A stretch of 64,000 nt of DNA from Lachnocurva sp029100405. Lineage in GTDB: Bacteria > Bacillota > Clostridia > Lachnospirales > Lachnospiraceae. The notes beneath the pieces are model-generated. The model ran no database searches. It was not told the origin of the DNA and was given only the letters and a program-made list of their open reading frames with translations. A program made the position numbers and the translations under genes. The stretch's first letter is position 1. Each line of letters starts with the position of its first letter. The stretch spans positions 1 to 64,000 of the forward strand of contig JBJYZC010000008.1 in NCBI GenBank assembly GCA_046263755.1, given 5' to 3'. Below, piece after piece: positions 16,398 through 25,223 of the stretch.

Positions 16398-17756
16398 TTA
16401 CAGATATCTCAGGAAAATGAAGACCGTACTGAAGGCAAGTACGAGAATGGTTGCCGGTGCCGCCTTTTTACAATACGTTCCCCAGCTGATCGGATGGCCG
16501 GCGTTTGTGGCAGCTGATGTACCGACGACATTTGCAGAGGCACCGATCGGAGTTGCCGATCCGCCGATATCAGTTCCAATGGACAGGGCCCAGGCCAGGG
16601 TGGCGACCGGAACGCCCTGAGATGCAGCCAGAGCCTTGATGACAGGGATCATGGTTGCAGAGAAAGGAATGTTGTCGATAAAGGCGCTGGCAAAGCCGGA
16701 GATCCAGATGATAATGGCGGTCATGATATAGACATTTCCGCCGGACACTTTGGCAATGAAATCCGCTACGAGTTTCAGAATTCCGGTTTCCTCCAGGCCG
16801 CTGACGACGATGAAGAGGCCGATGAAGAAAAGAAGGGTTCTGAAATCAACGGTCTTTAAGATCTCTTTTTTATGCCCCGGTGCTGCCAGAAGGGTCAGGG
16901 CCGCAATCAGGACACCGATGAAGGCAACCGTCAGACCCGTACTTCCGTGCGTGATGAGAAGAACTACCGCCAGAGCGAAAATCAGGGCGCTGATCACAAA
17001 GCCCTTTCGATCCGTAATGGCAGAGGCAGGGCTCGGAAGCTTGGCATAATCTTCCAGTGTGGTCTTGACAGAAGAAAGGATCTCCTTTCGGAAAACCAGA
17101 TAGAAGAAGAGGATGACCAAAAGAAGAGAGATCACAGCAATCAGGCCGGTATTCGACAGGAAGTCAAAGAAAGTGAAACCGAGAGAGGTTCCGATGATGA
17201 TATTTGGCGGATCTCCGCACATGGTAGCAGAGCCTCCGAGATTGGCACAGAAGATTTCGGAAATGATCATAGGGACGGGATCAAAGGACAGAAGTCCCGC
17301 CAGCTCCAGCGTCACGGCTGCCAGAAAGAGAATGACCGTGATGGAATCAATGAACATGGAGAGTCCGAAAGACATGATCATGAATACAACAAAGATCCGA
17401 AGCGGTTTATAATTTACTGCCTTGGCCAGCTGCATACATAGCCATTGGAAGAAACCGACCCGGGCCATCCCTCCGACCATGATCATCATGCCACCGATGA
17501 AAATGATGGTGGACCAGTTGATCCCTGCCGATGTGGCAGCACCTTCCGAAGTGACGTGCCAAAAACCCGGCCGAAAGAAAGCGGATAGATTTAAGGTCCT
17601 TAAGATCGCTCCCCCATTGTGCATCATGATGCCGAAAACGAGAAGCAAGGTAAGTGCACCGCTTACTAAAGTGATGATGTAGTGTTCCCATTTGTCCAGT
17701 ATGATCAATACAAACATAACGAGAAAGATCACCAGTGCGGTAATCTGAGCTAACAT
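16398..17756 (-). CDS. ArsB/NhaD (SLC13-like) family membrane transporter
   Basis: A 452-residue polytopic membrane protein with about 11-12 hydrophobic segments, of the ion transporter superfamily that includes ArsB, NhaD and citrate/Na+ symporters. Two re-entrant-type motifs are visible: FCANLGGSATMCGDPPNIIIG in the first half and GTDIGGSATPIGASANVVG in the second, the inverted-repeat pair typical of the family. The substrate (Na+/H+, arsenite or dicarboxylate) cannot be told. AAAGGGGG precedes the ATG. It is divergent from rlmH, with about 150 bases between the starts. Confidence 0.88.
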   Translation of the reverse strand: MLAQITALVIFLVMFVLIILDKWEHYIITLVSGALTLLLVFGIMMHNGGAILRTLNLSAFFRPGFWHVTSEGAATSAGINWSTIIFIGGMMIMVGGMARVGFFQWLCMQLAKAVNYKPLRIFVVFMIMSFGLSMFIDSITVILFLAAVTLELAGLLSFDPVPMIISEIFCANLGGSATMCGDPPNIIIGTSLGFTFFDFLSNTGLIAVISLLLVILFFYLVFRKEILSSVKTTLEDYAKLPSPASAITDRKGFVISALIFALAVVLLITHGSTGLTVAFIGVLIAALTLLAAPGHKKEILKTVDFRTLLFFIGLFIVVSGLEETGILKLVADFIAKVSGGNVYIMTAIIIWISGFASAFIDNIPFSATMIPVIKALAASQGVPVATLAWALSIGTDIGGSATPIGASANVVGTSAATNAGHPISWGTYCKKAAPATILVLAFSTVFIFLRYL

Positions 17757-17907
17757 GACATATACCCCCTTTGTTTGTGCTACTATTATTTTAAACTATT
17801 TTCCTGTCAATAGAACACAAATTTCATGGAAGGTGAACAAGAAACAGCTATTGTATGGGAGGAGTTTTTTGAAACAGACTTCATTACAAGAAAAAGAAAG
17901 GTGCTTT

Positions 17908-18387
17908 ATGCGAATCACCATAGCCTGCGTCGGCAAAGTAAAGGAAAAATTTTATCGGGATGCGATTCAGGAATATGCGAAACGACTGAGTCGTTATGTT
18001 AAGCTGGATATTCAGGAAGTAGCGGATGAGAAGACACCGGAAAATGCTTCCCTGGCCTTGGAAAAGGAAATCAAGGAAAAAGAAGGAAACCGGCTCTTAA
18101 AGAAGATCCCCGATAATGCTTATGTGATCGCTCTGGCGATTGAAGGTCAGGCCCTGTCGTCTACGGACCTTGCGGGAAAGATAGAAAAGCTCGGCTTGTC
18201 CGGTAACAGCCATATCGTTTTTGTCATTGGCGGTTCCCTCGGCCTTTCGCCACAGGTCTTAGGCCGGGCTGATGAAAAACTTAGTTTTTCAAAGATGACC
18301 TTTCCCCATCAATTGATGCGGGTGATTCTCCTGGAACAGATCTACCGAAGCTATCGGATCATCAACGGAGAGCCTTATCATAAATAG
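17908..18387 (+). CDS. rlmH: 23S rRNA pseudouridine-1915 N3-methyltransferase RlmH
   Basis: A SPOUT-fold methyltransferase that modifies helix 69 of 23S rRNA. Started at ATG 17908 (GAAAGGTG upstream) it is 159 residues, exactly the usual RlmH length; a longer frame beginning at 17755 lacks a ribosome site. The family segments are IACVGKVKEK at the start, FVIGGSLGLSPQVL in the cofactor knot, and the end FPHQLMRVILLEQIYRSYRIINGEPYHK, of which only the order is noted here. It is followed by a promoter for thyA. Confidence 0.97.
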   Translation: MRITIACVGKVKEKFYRDAIQEYAKRLSRYVKLDIQEVADEKTPENASLALEKEIKEKEGNRLLKKIPDNAYVIALAIEGQALSSTDLAGKIEKLGLSGNSHIVFVIGGSLGLSPQVLGRADEKLSFSKMTFPHQLMRVILLEQIYRSYRIINGEPYHK

Positions 18388-18441
18388 GGCTTTCATAGGG
18401 TTTTGATTTCACTCCCTGTATATAAGGTCCGTCATTAAAAG

Positions 18442-18471
18442 GTGACATAATTCCTCTTTATAGGTTATAAT
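18442..18471 (+). promoter_or_regulatory. Promoter of thyA-folA
   Basis: GTGACA at 18442-18447 and TATAAT at 18466-18471 with 18-base spacing, 47 bases before the thyA start. Confidence 0.65.
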
Positions 18472-18518
18472 AGCTTGATAACGGATTTGATACAGTAGAA
18501 AACGAAAAGGAAAATAAC

Positions 18519-19451
18519 ATGAGTAAAGCAGATGACCTTTTTATCAAAATGTGCCGGGATATTATTGACAACGGTACATCCACAGAAGGCGAGAAGGTCC
18601 GCCCTCACTGGGAGGACGGAAGTCTGGCTTATACGATCAAGAAATTCGGAGTGGTAAATCGCTATAACTTAAGAGAAGAGTTTCCGGCTTTGACTCTTCG
18701 GAAAACGGCAATCAAGTCCTGTACAGATGAGATGCTTTGGATCTGGCAGCAAAAGTCCAACAATATTCATGATCTTCATTCTCATATCTGGGATGAATGG
18801 GCAGATCCTGACGGTTCCATCGGAAAGGCCTATGGCTATCAGATGGCTCAGAAACACCCCTATCGGGATGTGAAGGAAGAAGACCTGATCCAGGCTTTTG
18901 GTGACCATTGGCAGGATCATGCCATCATTCAGGAGGATCAAGAGGGCAAAGTATATTATATGGATCAGGTGGACCGGGTCATCTATGATTTAAAGACCCA
19001 TCCTTTCAGCCGGCGGATCATGACCAATATCTATAATCATGCCGATCTGTCAGAGATGAACCTCTATCCTTGCGCCTATTCCATGACCTTCAATGTGACG
19101 GTGGATCCTGAAAGCGGCCGCCATGTACTGAATGCAATTTTAAACCAGAGATCTCAGGACGTTCTGGCAGCCAATAACTGGAATGTCTGCCAATATGCCA
19201 TTCTTATTTATATGCTGGCTCAGGTTTGTGACATGCTGCCGGGCGAGATGGTTCATGTGATTGCTGATGCGCATATTTATGACCGGCATGTTCCTTTGAT
19301 TGAGGAACTGATTTCACGGGAGACCCATCCGGCACCGAAATTCTGGCTGAATCCGGATGTCCATGATTTCTATGATTTCACACGTGAGGATGTCCGCCTG
19401 GATGATTACGTGACAGGGCCTCAGATCAGGAATATTCCGATTGCTGTGTGA
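18519..19451 (+). CDS. thyA: Thymidylate synthase
   Basis: A 310-residue ThyA-type enzyme that makes dTMP from dUMP using methylene-tetrahydrofolate. The nucleophilic Cys lies in LYPCAYS (the usual form is PPCH), preceded by RRIMTNIYN in the phosphate-binding part, and the folate/dUMP-binding region NQRSQDVLAANNWNVCQYA is clear. The region between residues 90 and 160 is longer than in E. coli ThyA, as in the 310-320-residue class. It is followed 118 bases later by folA, the usual functional partner that regenerates tetrahydrofolate. Confidence 0.95.
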   Translation: MSKADDLFIKMCRDIIDNGTSTEGEKVRPHWEDGSLAYTIKKFGVVNRYNLREEFPALTLRKTAIKSCTDEMLWIWQQKSNNIHDLHSHIWDEWADPDGSIGKAYGYQMAQKHPYRDVKEEDLIQAFGDHWQDHAIIQEDQEGKVYYMDQVDRVIYDLKTHPFSRRIMTNIYNHADLSEMNLYPCAYSMTFNVTVDPESGRHVLNAILNQRSQDVLAANNWNVCQYAILIYMLAQVCDMLPGEMVHVIADAHIYDRHVPLIEELISRETHPAPKFWLNPDVHDFYDFTREDVRLDDYVTGPQIRNIPIAV

Positions 19452-19569
19452 CATGCATGGGGTCTTCGAATGAAGAATCGAATGAAGAATCATAAGATCG
19501 CGGTCTGATACTGGAATGGATATTGTGGTCTATATTTAGAATAAAGAAAAAGAAAAGGAAGAACTCGAT

Positions 19570-20094
19570 ATGAAAATGATTGTAAATGTTGATAAGAACT
19601 GGGGGATTGGCCTTCATAACTCTCTCTTGGTCAGGATCCCGAATGATCTGAAGTTTTTCCGGGAGCACACAGAAAATCAGGTCGTGGTCTGTGGCCGTCA
19701 TACACTGGAATCTTTTCCCGGTCAGGTTCCCCTGCCCAATCGGACGACCATTGTTCTCTCAAGGAATCCGAAATATACCGTTCGTCATGCCCTGATGGCG
19801 AGGTCGGTCGAGGATCTGTTTCGAGTGATCGAAGACAATGGATTCGATCCGGATCAGGTCTATGTCATCGGCGGGCAGAAGGTCTACAAGGATCTTCTTC
19901 CTTATTGCGATAAGGCTTATGTCACCAAGGTTGACTTTTCTTATGAGGCAGATGCTTATTTCCCGAATCTGGATCAGGATCCGGACTGGGACTGTGTCGA
20001 GGTCAGTGAAGAACAGACCTATTATGATTTGATCTATCATTTTACGACTTACGAGCGGACCGGTAATTTGAAGCGGCCGGAGCTTTCAAAATAA
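19570..20094 (+). CDS. folA: Dihydrofolate reductase
   Basis: A 174-residue DHFR that reduces dihydrofolate formed by ThyA. Typical sites are NWGIGLHNSLLVRIPNDLKFFREHT at the substrate and NADPH pocket (the Met20-loop Trp is at NWGIG, and the acidic residue is Asp in PNDL), VVCGRHTLES, and VYVIGGQKVYKDLLP for NADPH. GAAGGAAGAAC precedes ATG 19570. The gap before it contains a GAATCGAATGAAGAATC-like short duplication near 19468-19492. Confidence 0.95.
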   Translation: MKMIVNVDKNWGIGLHNSLLVRIPNDLKFFREHTENQVVVCGRHTLESFPGQVPLPNRTTIVLSRNPKYTVRHALMARSVEDLFRVIEDNGFDPDQVYVIGGQKVYKDLLPYCDKAYVTKVDFSYEADAYFPNLDQDPDWDCVEVSEEQTYYDLIYHFTTYERTGNLKRPELSK

Positions 20095-20123
20095 GAAAAG
20101 ATGATCAGAGGGAGAGTGCTGCA

Positions 20124-21839
20124 TTGAATATCAAGGGACGAAAATTATTTGTCAAAGCGCTGGAAGCGGAAGGAGTGGATACTCTTTTTGCTTATCCCGG
20201 AGGCATGATAAACGAACTTACGGATGAGCTTTATAAGACGGACAAGATCCGTGTGATCCTGGGCCGTCATGAACAGGCTGTGGTCCATGAGGCCCAGGGT
20301 TATGCCCGTGCCAGGAATTGCTGCGGCGTTGCCCTGGTTACGAGCGGACCCGGCGCTACAAACACCATTACTGCGATTGCGGATGCTCATTATGATAGTA
20401 CACCGCTGGTTGTTTTCACCGGCCAGGTTCCTCAGGATCTGATCGGTAATGATGCCTTCCAGGAAGTTGACATTGTCGGAATGACCCGGTCGATCGTAAA
20501 ATTCGGTGTTACCGTAAGAAAAAGAGAAGACCTGGGTCCCATCATAAAGATGGCCTTCTACATTGCAACCACAGGAAAGCCGGGTCCGGTCCTTGTGGAT
20601 ATTCCGAAGGATATCCAGACTGCCATGGGGCCTTCTGATTACCCGGATCATGTGGATATCCGCGGTTACAAACCCAATACTTCCGTTCATATCGGTCAGC
20701 TGAAGAAGGCTTATCAGCTGCTTCGGTCCGCCAGACAGCCCATGCTTCTTGCCGGCGGCGGGGTCAATATCAGTGGCGCCAATCAGGAACTTCTTCGTTT
20801 CGTAGAAACCATGCATCTTCCTGTTGTGACAACGGTCATGGGACGGGGAGCCATCCCTACGAACGATCCGCATTTTATCGGAGACCTGGGACTCCATGGA
20901 AAATATGCTGCCAATATGGCAGTGTCCAATTGTGATGTCCTGTTTTCCATCGGAACCCGCTTCAATGACAGGATCACCGGAGATCTGAATGAATTTGCGC
21001 CTAAGGCGAAAATTATTCATGTCGATATCGACACATCTTCCATTTCCAGAAATGTGGTTGTGGATGTCCCAATCGTTGCGGATGCCGGACTTGCCCTGTC
21101 CAAACTGAATGAGTGGGCTGAGCCGATGGATACGGAGGCCTGGTTTCAGAGAATCAGAGAATGGGACAGAGAACATCCCCTGACTATGAAGAAGAACCAG
21201 GGTCTGACACCGGAGAAGATCATTCAGACCATGAATCAGGTCTTTCCGAAAGCAATCGTTACGACCGATGTCGGTCAGCATCAAATGTGGACCAGTCAGT
21301 TTCTGGAAGTCAATGCCGATAAGAAACTGATCACATCCGGTGGACTTGGAACCATGGGATTCGGTTTTCCGGCAGCGATCGGTGCCAAGGCCGGATGTCC
21401 GGACCTGCCGGTCCTCTGTGTGACCGGAGACGGCGGTTTCCAGATGAATATGCAGGAAATGGCGACTCTTGTGACAAACCGCCTGCCGGTGATCGTCTGC
21501 CTCTTTAACAATCAGTATCTCGGTATGGTCCGCCAGCAGCAGGAACTTTATTATGGCAAGCGTTATTGCATTACCTGCCTTCGGAAGAGAGACAATTGCC
21601 CGTCCAATTGCAAGGGACCCAATGACAAGTGCCCGCCCTATGTTCCGGATTTTATCAAATGGGCAGACAGCTATGGCGTGAAAGGTCTTCGCGTATCCAA
21701 GGCAGAGGAGGTTCTCCCGGCTTTTGAAGCGGCAAAGAAAGAGGATGGTCCTTTCCTGATCGAATTTATGATCTCGAGTGCCGAACTGGTACTTCCTATG
21801 GTGAAGAATGGCGGCGCCATGAGCGATATGATTCTCTGA
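20124..21839 (+). CDS. ilvB: Acetolactate synthase large subunit with a Cys-rich insertion
   Basis: A ThDP-dependent catalytic subunit (571 residues) of branched-chain amino acid synthesis. ThDP Glu is in LGRHEQAVVHEAQGYA and the diphosphate/Mg motif is GDGGFQMN..NNQYLGM. Start TTG 20124 follows GAGGGAGAG. After YYGKRY, where enzymes usually continue into SATIL, there is an extra segment with Cys482, 485, 492, 496 and 503, spaced C-x2-C-x6-C-x3-C-x6-C, then PPYVPDF. This is absent from the second copy at 50647 and could bind a metal or form disulfides. The regulatory subunit gene follows after 18 bases. Confidence 0.95.
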   Translation: MNIKGRKLFVKALEAEGVDTLFAYPGGMINELTDELYKTDKIRVILGRHEQAVVHEAQGYARARNCCGVALVTSGPGATNTITAIADAHYDSTPLVVFTGQVPQDLIGNDAFQEVDIVGMTRSIVKFGVTVRKREDLGPIIKMAFYIATTGKPGPVLVDIPKDIQTAMGPSDYPDHVDIRGYKPNTSVHIGQLKKAYQLLRSARQPMLLAGGGVNISGANQELLRFVETMHLPVVTTVMGRGAIPTNDPHFIGDLGLHGKYAANMAVSNCDVLFSIGTRFNDRITGDLNEFAPKAKIIHVDIDTSSISRNVVVDVPIVADAGLALSKLNEWAEPMDTEAWFQRIREWDREHPLTMKKNQGLTPEKIIQTMNQVFPKAIVTTDVGQHQMWTSQFLEVNADKKLITSGGLGTMGFGFPAAIGAKAGCPDLPVLCVTGDGGFQMNMQEMATLVTNRLPVIVCLFNNQYLGMVRQQQELYYGKRYCITCLRKRDNCPSNCKGPNDKCPPYVPDFIKWADSYGVKGLRVSKAEEVLPAFEAAKKEDGPFLIEFMISSAELVLPMVKNGGAMSDMIL

Positions 21840-21857
21840 TCAAAAAGGAGGAAGATT

Positions 21858-22388
21858 TTGAAAGTAGATCATACATTGAAAGAACGCTGGATCGCGCTGT
21901 ATGTAGAGAATTCCGTCGGTGTCCTTGCCAAGGTGTCCGGCCTTTTTTCCGGGAAATCCTATAATCTGCAGAGTCTGACGGTTGGAACGACCGAGCGGCC
22001 GGATACATCTCGTATGACGATCTCGGCCATGTGCGATGACATCACTTTCGAGCAGATCAAAAAGCAGCTCAATACCATGGTGGAAGTGATCAAGGTGATT
22101 GATCTCACGGATCAGCCGATCCATATGAATGAGATCCTCTATGCCAAGGTCTTCGGGCTGGACGAAAACGGAAAACAGGAAGTCTTTCGTATCGCCCAGG
22201 TCTTCAATACCTCTTCGGGAAATGTAAACCCGGTGGATATTGGCGCAGACAGTATTTTGCTGGAATCAACGTTGACTCCGAGACGAAATGACGATCTGGT
22301 TTCTCTTTTAAAGAAGGAATTCCATAAAATTGAAGTTACCCGGGGCGGAGCTGTAGCAGTGGAGTCGGTATCGACCAGCTGCAGATGA
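21858..22388 (+). CDS. ilvN: Acetolactate synthase regulatory subunit
   Basis: A 176-residue small subunit with an N-terminal ACT domain (RWIALYVENSVGVLAKVSGLFSGKSYNLQSL) that binds valine in the family, and the usual C-terminal extension that activates the catalytic subunit. Start TTG 21858 follows AAAAAGGAGG. Its stop overlaps by a few bases an in-frame ATG of the next reading frame, but the better start of that gene is at 22415. It is the only small subunit in the window and may serve both large subunits. Confidence 0.95.
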   Translation: MKVDHTLKERWIALYVENSVGVLAKVSGLFSGKSYNLQSLTVGTTERPDTSRMTISAMCDDITFEQIKKQLNTMVEVIKVIDLTDQPIHMNEILYAKVFGLDENGKQEVFRIAQVFNTSSGNVNPVDIGADSILLESTLTPRRNDDLVSLLKKEFHKIEVTRGGAVAVESVSTSCR

Positions 22389-22414
22389 GACCGGACAGAA
22401 AAGAAGGAAGTACC

Positions 22415-24007
22415 ATGAATAAGCACTGCAAGAAGAATAAGAGAATTCAAGTCATGTCTCTTCTCCTGTCAATTTCTCTGACAGGAGGAGTCTTCTTTAC
22501 GCCCCTTTACAGTCAGGCAAAAAGCAAGTCTTCCGTGGCAGAAGAGAGAAGACAGGAACTTTTGAAAAAACAGAAAGATGCCGAGTCAAAGAAGGCGGAA
22601 GCTAATGAGAATCTGAACAAGCTTATGAATGAGAAACAAGATCTGGAGAAGAACAAGACTTCGATCACAGATCAGATTTCTTCTGTCAGAGGCCAGATTC
22701 AATCTGCCCAGGATAAGGTGGCTGAGACCGGTCAGGATATTCAAAAACTCTCGGAAGATCTGACAGAAGCCGAGAACAAAGAGAATGAGCTGCATGACAA
22801 GATCAAAGAACAAATTGCCATTTCTTATGAGAATGAGACGGGAAAGAATGTATTGGTCTACATTTTAGAAAGCGGATCTCTGGCGGAATTTCTGAACCGG
22901 ATGGAATATGCTTCCTCGATCTCGGCTTATAATAAAAGTCTCTTGGAATCTTATTCGAAATTAAAAGACGCGATCGCTTCGAAGTCTTCGGAACTGGAAA
23001 AACAGAAAGAAGAGGCAGAGAATGCAAAAGAGACCCTGGCCAAGAAACAGGAGGAGCTTGGCAATCTTCTTTCGAGTACCAATCAGGAAATTGATTCCAA
23101 GGCCGAGGAGGCCGGTCTGGCTTCTGCGAATCTCGATGAGATCGACCGACAGATCAAAGAATATAAAGCTGAGGTTCAGAAGATTGAACAGGATACGGCC
23201 AAGGCTCAGGCGAATCAGGTAAATGCAGCCCTGGCAGAACAGAAAAAGGAAAAAGATGCTGCAGAGGCCAATTTAGAGGCGCAGGAAAATGCGCTGAAAC
23301 AGAAACAGGACGAACAGGCCAGACTGGATCAAATCACAAAGCAGAAAGAAGCAGAACGGATCGCTGCGGAGCAGGCTGCAAATGAGGCAGAAGTAGCGGC
23401 AAAAAAAGCAGCAGAAGAACAGGCCAGAGCGGAAGCGGAAGCCAATAGAAGGGAATTAGAAGAGCAGAAAAGTAAGACTGAAGAAGCCAGGTCTCAGGTC
23501 GAGAATATTTCGAAAGTTGCATCATCTGCAGGAAGAGTCTATAATGCCGGTGCCCAGGAAGTAAAGCTTCTGGGAGCCATCTGTCAGGCAGAGGCCGGAA
23601 ACCAGGGTTATAATGGAATGCTTGCCGTTGCGAGCGTCATTATGAACCGGGTCTATATCAAAAAGTATGGATTTGCCAGTCAGAACAGCATTACTTCGGT
23701 GGTTTATGCAAAAAATCAGTTTGAACCGGTTCGGAAGACAAGGGGAGTAACATCGAAAAAGGATTATGTCGGAGAAACTGAATTGGAATATTATCTCTAT
23801 CACTATGATACTGAAGTTTCTTCAAATGCCAAAAATGCTGCGGCAGCGGCCCTGCGAGGAAGCCGCTATACGACAGGCTCCGGTCCCATGAACCAGCTTT
23901 TCTTTATGACACCGGCAGCCTATAATGCCCAGACCTGGTTCAGTAAGAGCAAAGTCCGCGACTACTTCCAGCTCGGAGGCCATGTATTTTTTAATGTGAA
24001 TGTATAA
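22415..24007 (+). CDS. Coiled-coil cell-wall hydrolase with CwlJ/SleB domain
   Basis: A 530-residue secreted protein started at ATG 22415 (AAGAAGGAAG upstream). A signal peptide covers residues 1-35 (hydrophobic SLLLSISLTGGVFF, then YSQAKS). Residues about 40-375 are a long Glu/Lys/Gln/Ala-rich coiled coil like that of PcsB or EnvC-type hydrolases. The last 145 residues are a Hydrolase_2 (CwlJ/SleB) domain with the catalytic Glu in CQAEAGNQGYNGMLAV and the segment YAKNQFEPV. It would cut muramic-delta-lactam or normal peptidoglycan during growth, division or germination. It follows ilvN with a 26-base gap. Confidence 0.9.
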   Translation: MNKHCKKNKRIQVMSLLLSISLTGGVFFTPLYSQAKSKSSVAEERRQELLKKQKDAESKKAEANENLNKLMNEKQDLEKNKTSITDQISSVRGQIQSAQDKVAETGQDIQKLSEDLTEAENKENELHDKIKEQIAISYENETGKNVLVYILESGSLAEFLNRMEYASSISAYNKSLLESYSKLKDAIASKSSELEKQKEEAENAKETLAKKQEELGNLLSSTNQEIDSKAEEAGLASANLDEIDRQIKEYKAEVQKIEQDTAKAQANQVNAALAEQKKEKDAAEANLEAQENALKQKQDEQARLDQITKQKEAERIAAEQAANEAEVAAKKAAEEQARAEAEANRRELEEQKSKTEEARSQVENISKVASSAGRVYNAGAQEVKLLGAICQAEAGNQGYNGMLAVASVIMNRVYIKKYGFASQNSITSVVYAKNQFEPVRKTRGVTSKKDYVGETELEYYLYHYDTEVSSNAKNAAAAALRGSRYTTGSGPMNQLFFMTPAAYNAQTWFSKSKVRDYFQLGGHVFFNVNV

Positions 24008-24008
24008 T

Positions 24009-24113
24009 GGCTCGATTTCATTAGCTTCAGCTAATGAAATCGAGCCAGGAGCAGAAACCGAACTTGTTCGGTTTCTGCGACGTCTGTCCCGATGAACGAA
24101 GGTCATCGGGACA
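24009..24113. terminator. Three consecutive perfect hairpins after the hydrolase gene
   Basis: Stem 1 has 18 bp (24009-24026 with 24029-24046, a 2-base loop), stem 2 has 12 bp (24051-24062 with 24067-24078), and stem 3 has 11 bp (24085-24095 with 24103-24113). None is followed by a T run on the forward strand. They are separated by only a few bases and could act as transcript-end stabilisers or as parts of a mobile palindrome. Confidence 0.6.
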
Positions 24114-24123
24114 AAAAAATAAT

Positions 24124-24169
24124 ATCGAATCCATTAGCACTAGCTAATGTCATCGAGACTGGTTTTTTT
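24124..24169 (+). terminator. Terminator with T run, related to the first hairpin
   Basis: The stem TCGAATCCATTAGC / GCTAATG..ATCGA repeats the CATTAGC-GCTAATG core of the hairpin at 24009 in decayed form, and seven T residues follow at 24163-24169. It overlaps the stop codon of the reverse-strand gene. Confidence 0.7.
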
Positions 24170-24878
24170 ACGACTCCGGTACGATCTCCGACCGTACATA
24201 CTCCATTCTTCGATCAAGATCAGCACACTCTTCGGCACAGATGGAAAGCTCTTTTTCCAGGGCTTTCAACTGATCACCGGAGAGATTTTTCTTATAGCGG
24301 AGCTTATGCTCAAGCGAAGCCCAGAAATCCATGGCGATGGTCCGAATTTGGACCTCGACAAAGACATCCTTCCTTCCAAATTCCGTAAAGATCGGGACCT
24401 GGACGATCAGGTGGAGAGAACGGTAACCGTTGGGCTTTGGACTGTTGATATAGTCTTTCTTTTCGATCAGAGTAATATCATCCTGGGCCAGAAAGTACTT
24501 GGCGATGCGGAAAACATCCTCCTCAAAAGAACAAATGATGCGGATACCTGCTATGTCTCGGATGTTTTCTTCTATGGATTCTACACTTAGTGGAAGACCT
24601 TTTTTCTGTACCTTTTTCATGATGGATTCCATAGACTTGACACGGCTTTTGATCGATTCGATCGGGTTGCCATCGTACTTCATACCAAGCCGTTCATTTA
24701 AGACTTTGAATTTTGTTTCCACCTCATAGACCGCACATTGATAATTGGCGATCATTTGGCGGAAGGGAAGAGTTTGTTCATCCAGATTTCCAAGAATACC
24801 GTCCAAATTGATGTGTTTGATCCAGTCGGCAGGAATAATACCTTGCTGGAATTGTTTTATATTTTCAAGTTGATTCAT
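24168..24878 (-). CDS. Small alarmone synthetase (RelA/SpoT-domain protein)
   Basis: A 236-residue single-domain (p)ppGpp synthetase of the YjbM/RelQ or YwaC/RelP class; it lacks the hydrolase and TGS/ACT regions of long Rel proteins. Key segments are RDIAGIRIICSFEEDV with the Mg-binding Asp, KPNGYRSLHLIVQVP for GTP binding, and VEVQIRTIAMDFWASLEHKLRYK with the catalytic Glu. An N-terminal helix of about 35 residues precedes the domain. AAGGGA lies upstream of the start on the reverse strand. It is convergent with the cell-wall hydrolase. Confidence 0.93.
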   Translation of the reverse strand: MNQLENIKQFQQGIIPADWIKHINLDGILGNLDEQTLPFRQMIANYQCAVYEVETKFKVLNERLGMKYDGNPIESIKSRVKSMESIMKKVQKKGLPLSVESIEENIRDIAGIRIICSFEEDVFRIAKYFLAQDDITLIEKKDYINSPKPNGYRSLHLIVQVPIFTEFGRKDVFVEVQIRTIAMDFWASLEHKLRYKKNLSGDQLKALEKELSICAEECADLDRRMEYVRSEIVPES

Positions 24879-24904
24879 CTTAATCCCTTATTCCTAAATA
24901 CAAT

Positions 24905-24972
24905 CATAAACCAGATACTGCCATAAACCAGACGTTGCCATGAACCAGATGCTGCCATGAACCAGATGCTCC
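24905..24972. repeat. 17-bp tandem repeat, four copies
   Basis: Four units of CATGAACCAGATGCTGC with a few changes, just upstream of the alarmone synthetase start on the opposite strand. The 24973-25223 stretch has no gene that I can see. Confidence 0.85.
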
Positions 24973-25223
24973 CATCGACAATTACTGTCATCAATTTTTG
25001 CTCTTTTCTGCTCAAAGAATTGCATCTGTTTTCGAACAAATGCGATCGATTGTTGCTATATCATACCACATCCGGCAAGAGACGTAAAAACTGCTGCCAG
25101 AGCAATTTCCAGGATCAAATTCTTGATTGAAAGGCAGTTCGGATGTCAAAGATATACTGGGCTATGATAAAATCAATTTGCATAATCCATATGGACTTGA
25201 AGGACTGACTCGACTCCTGCGAA

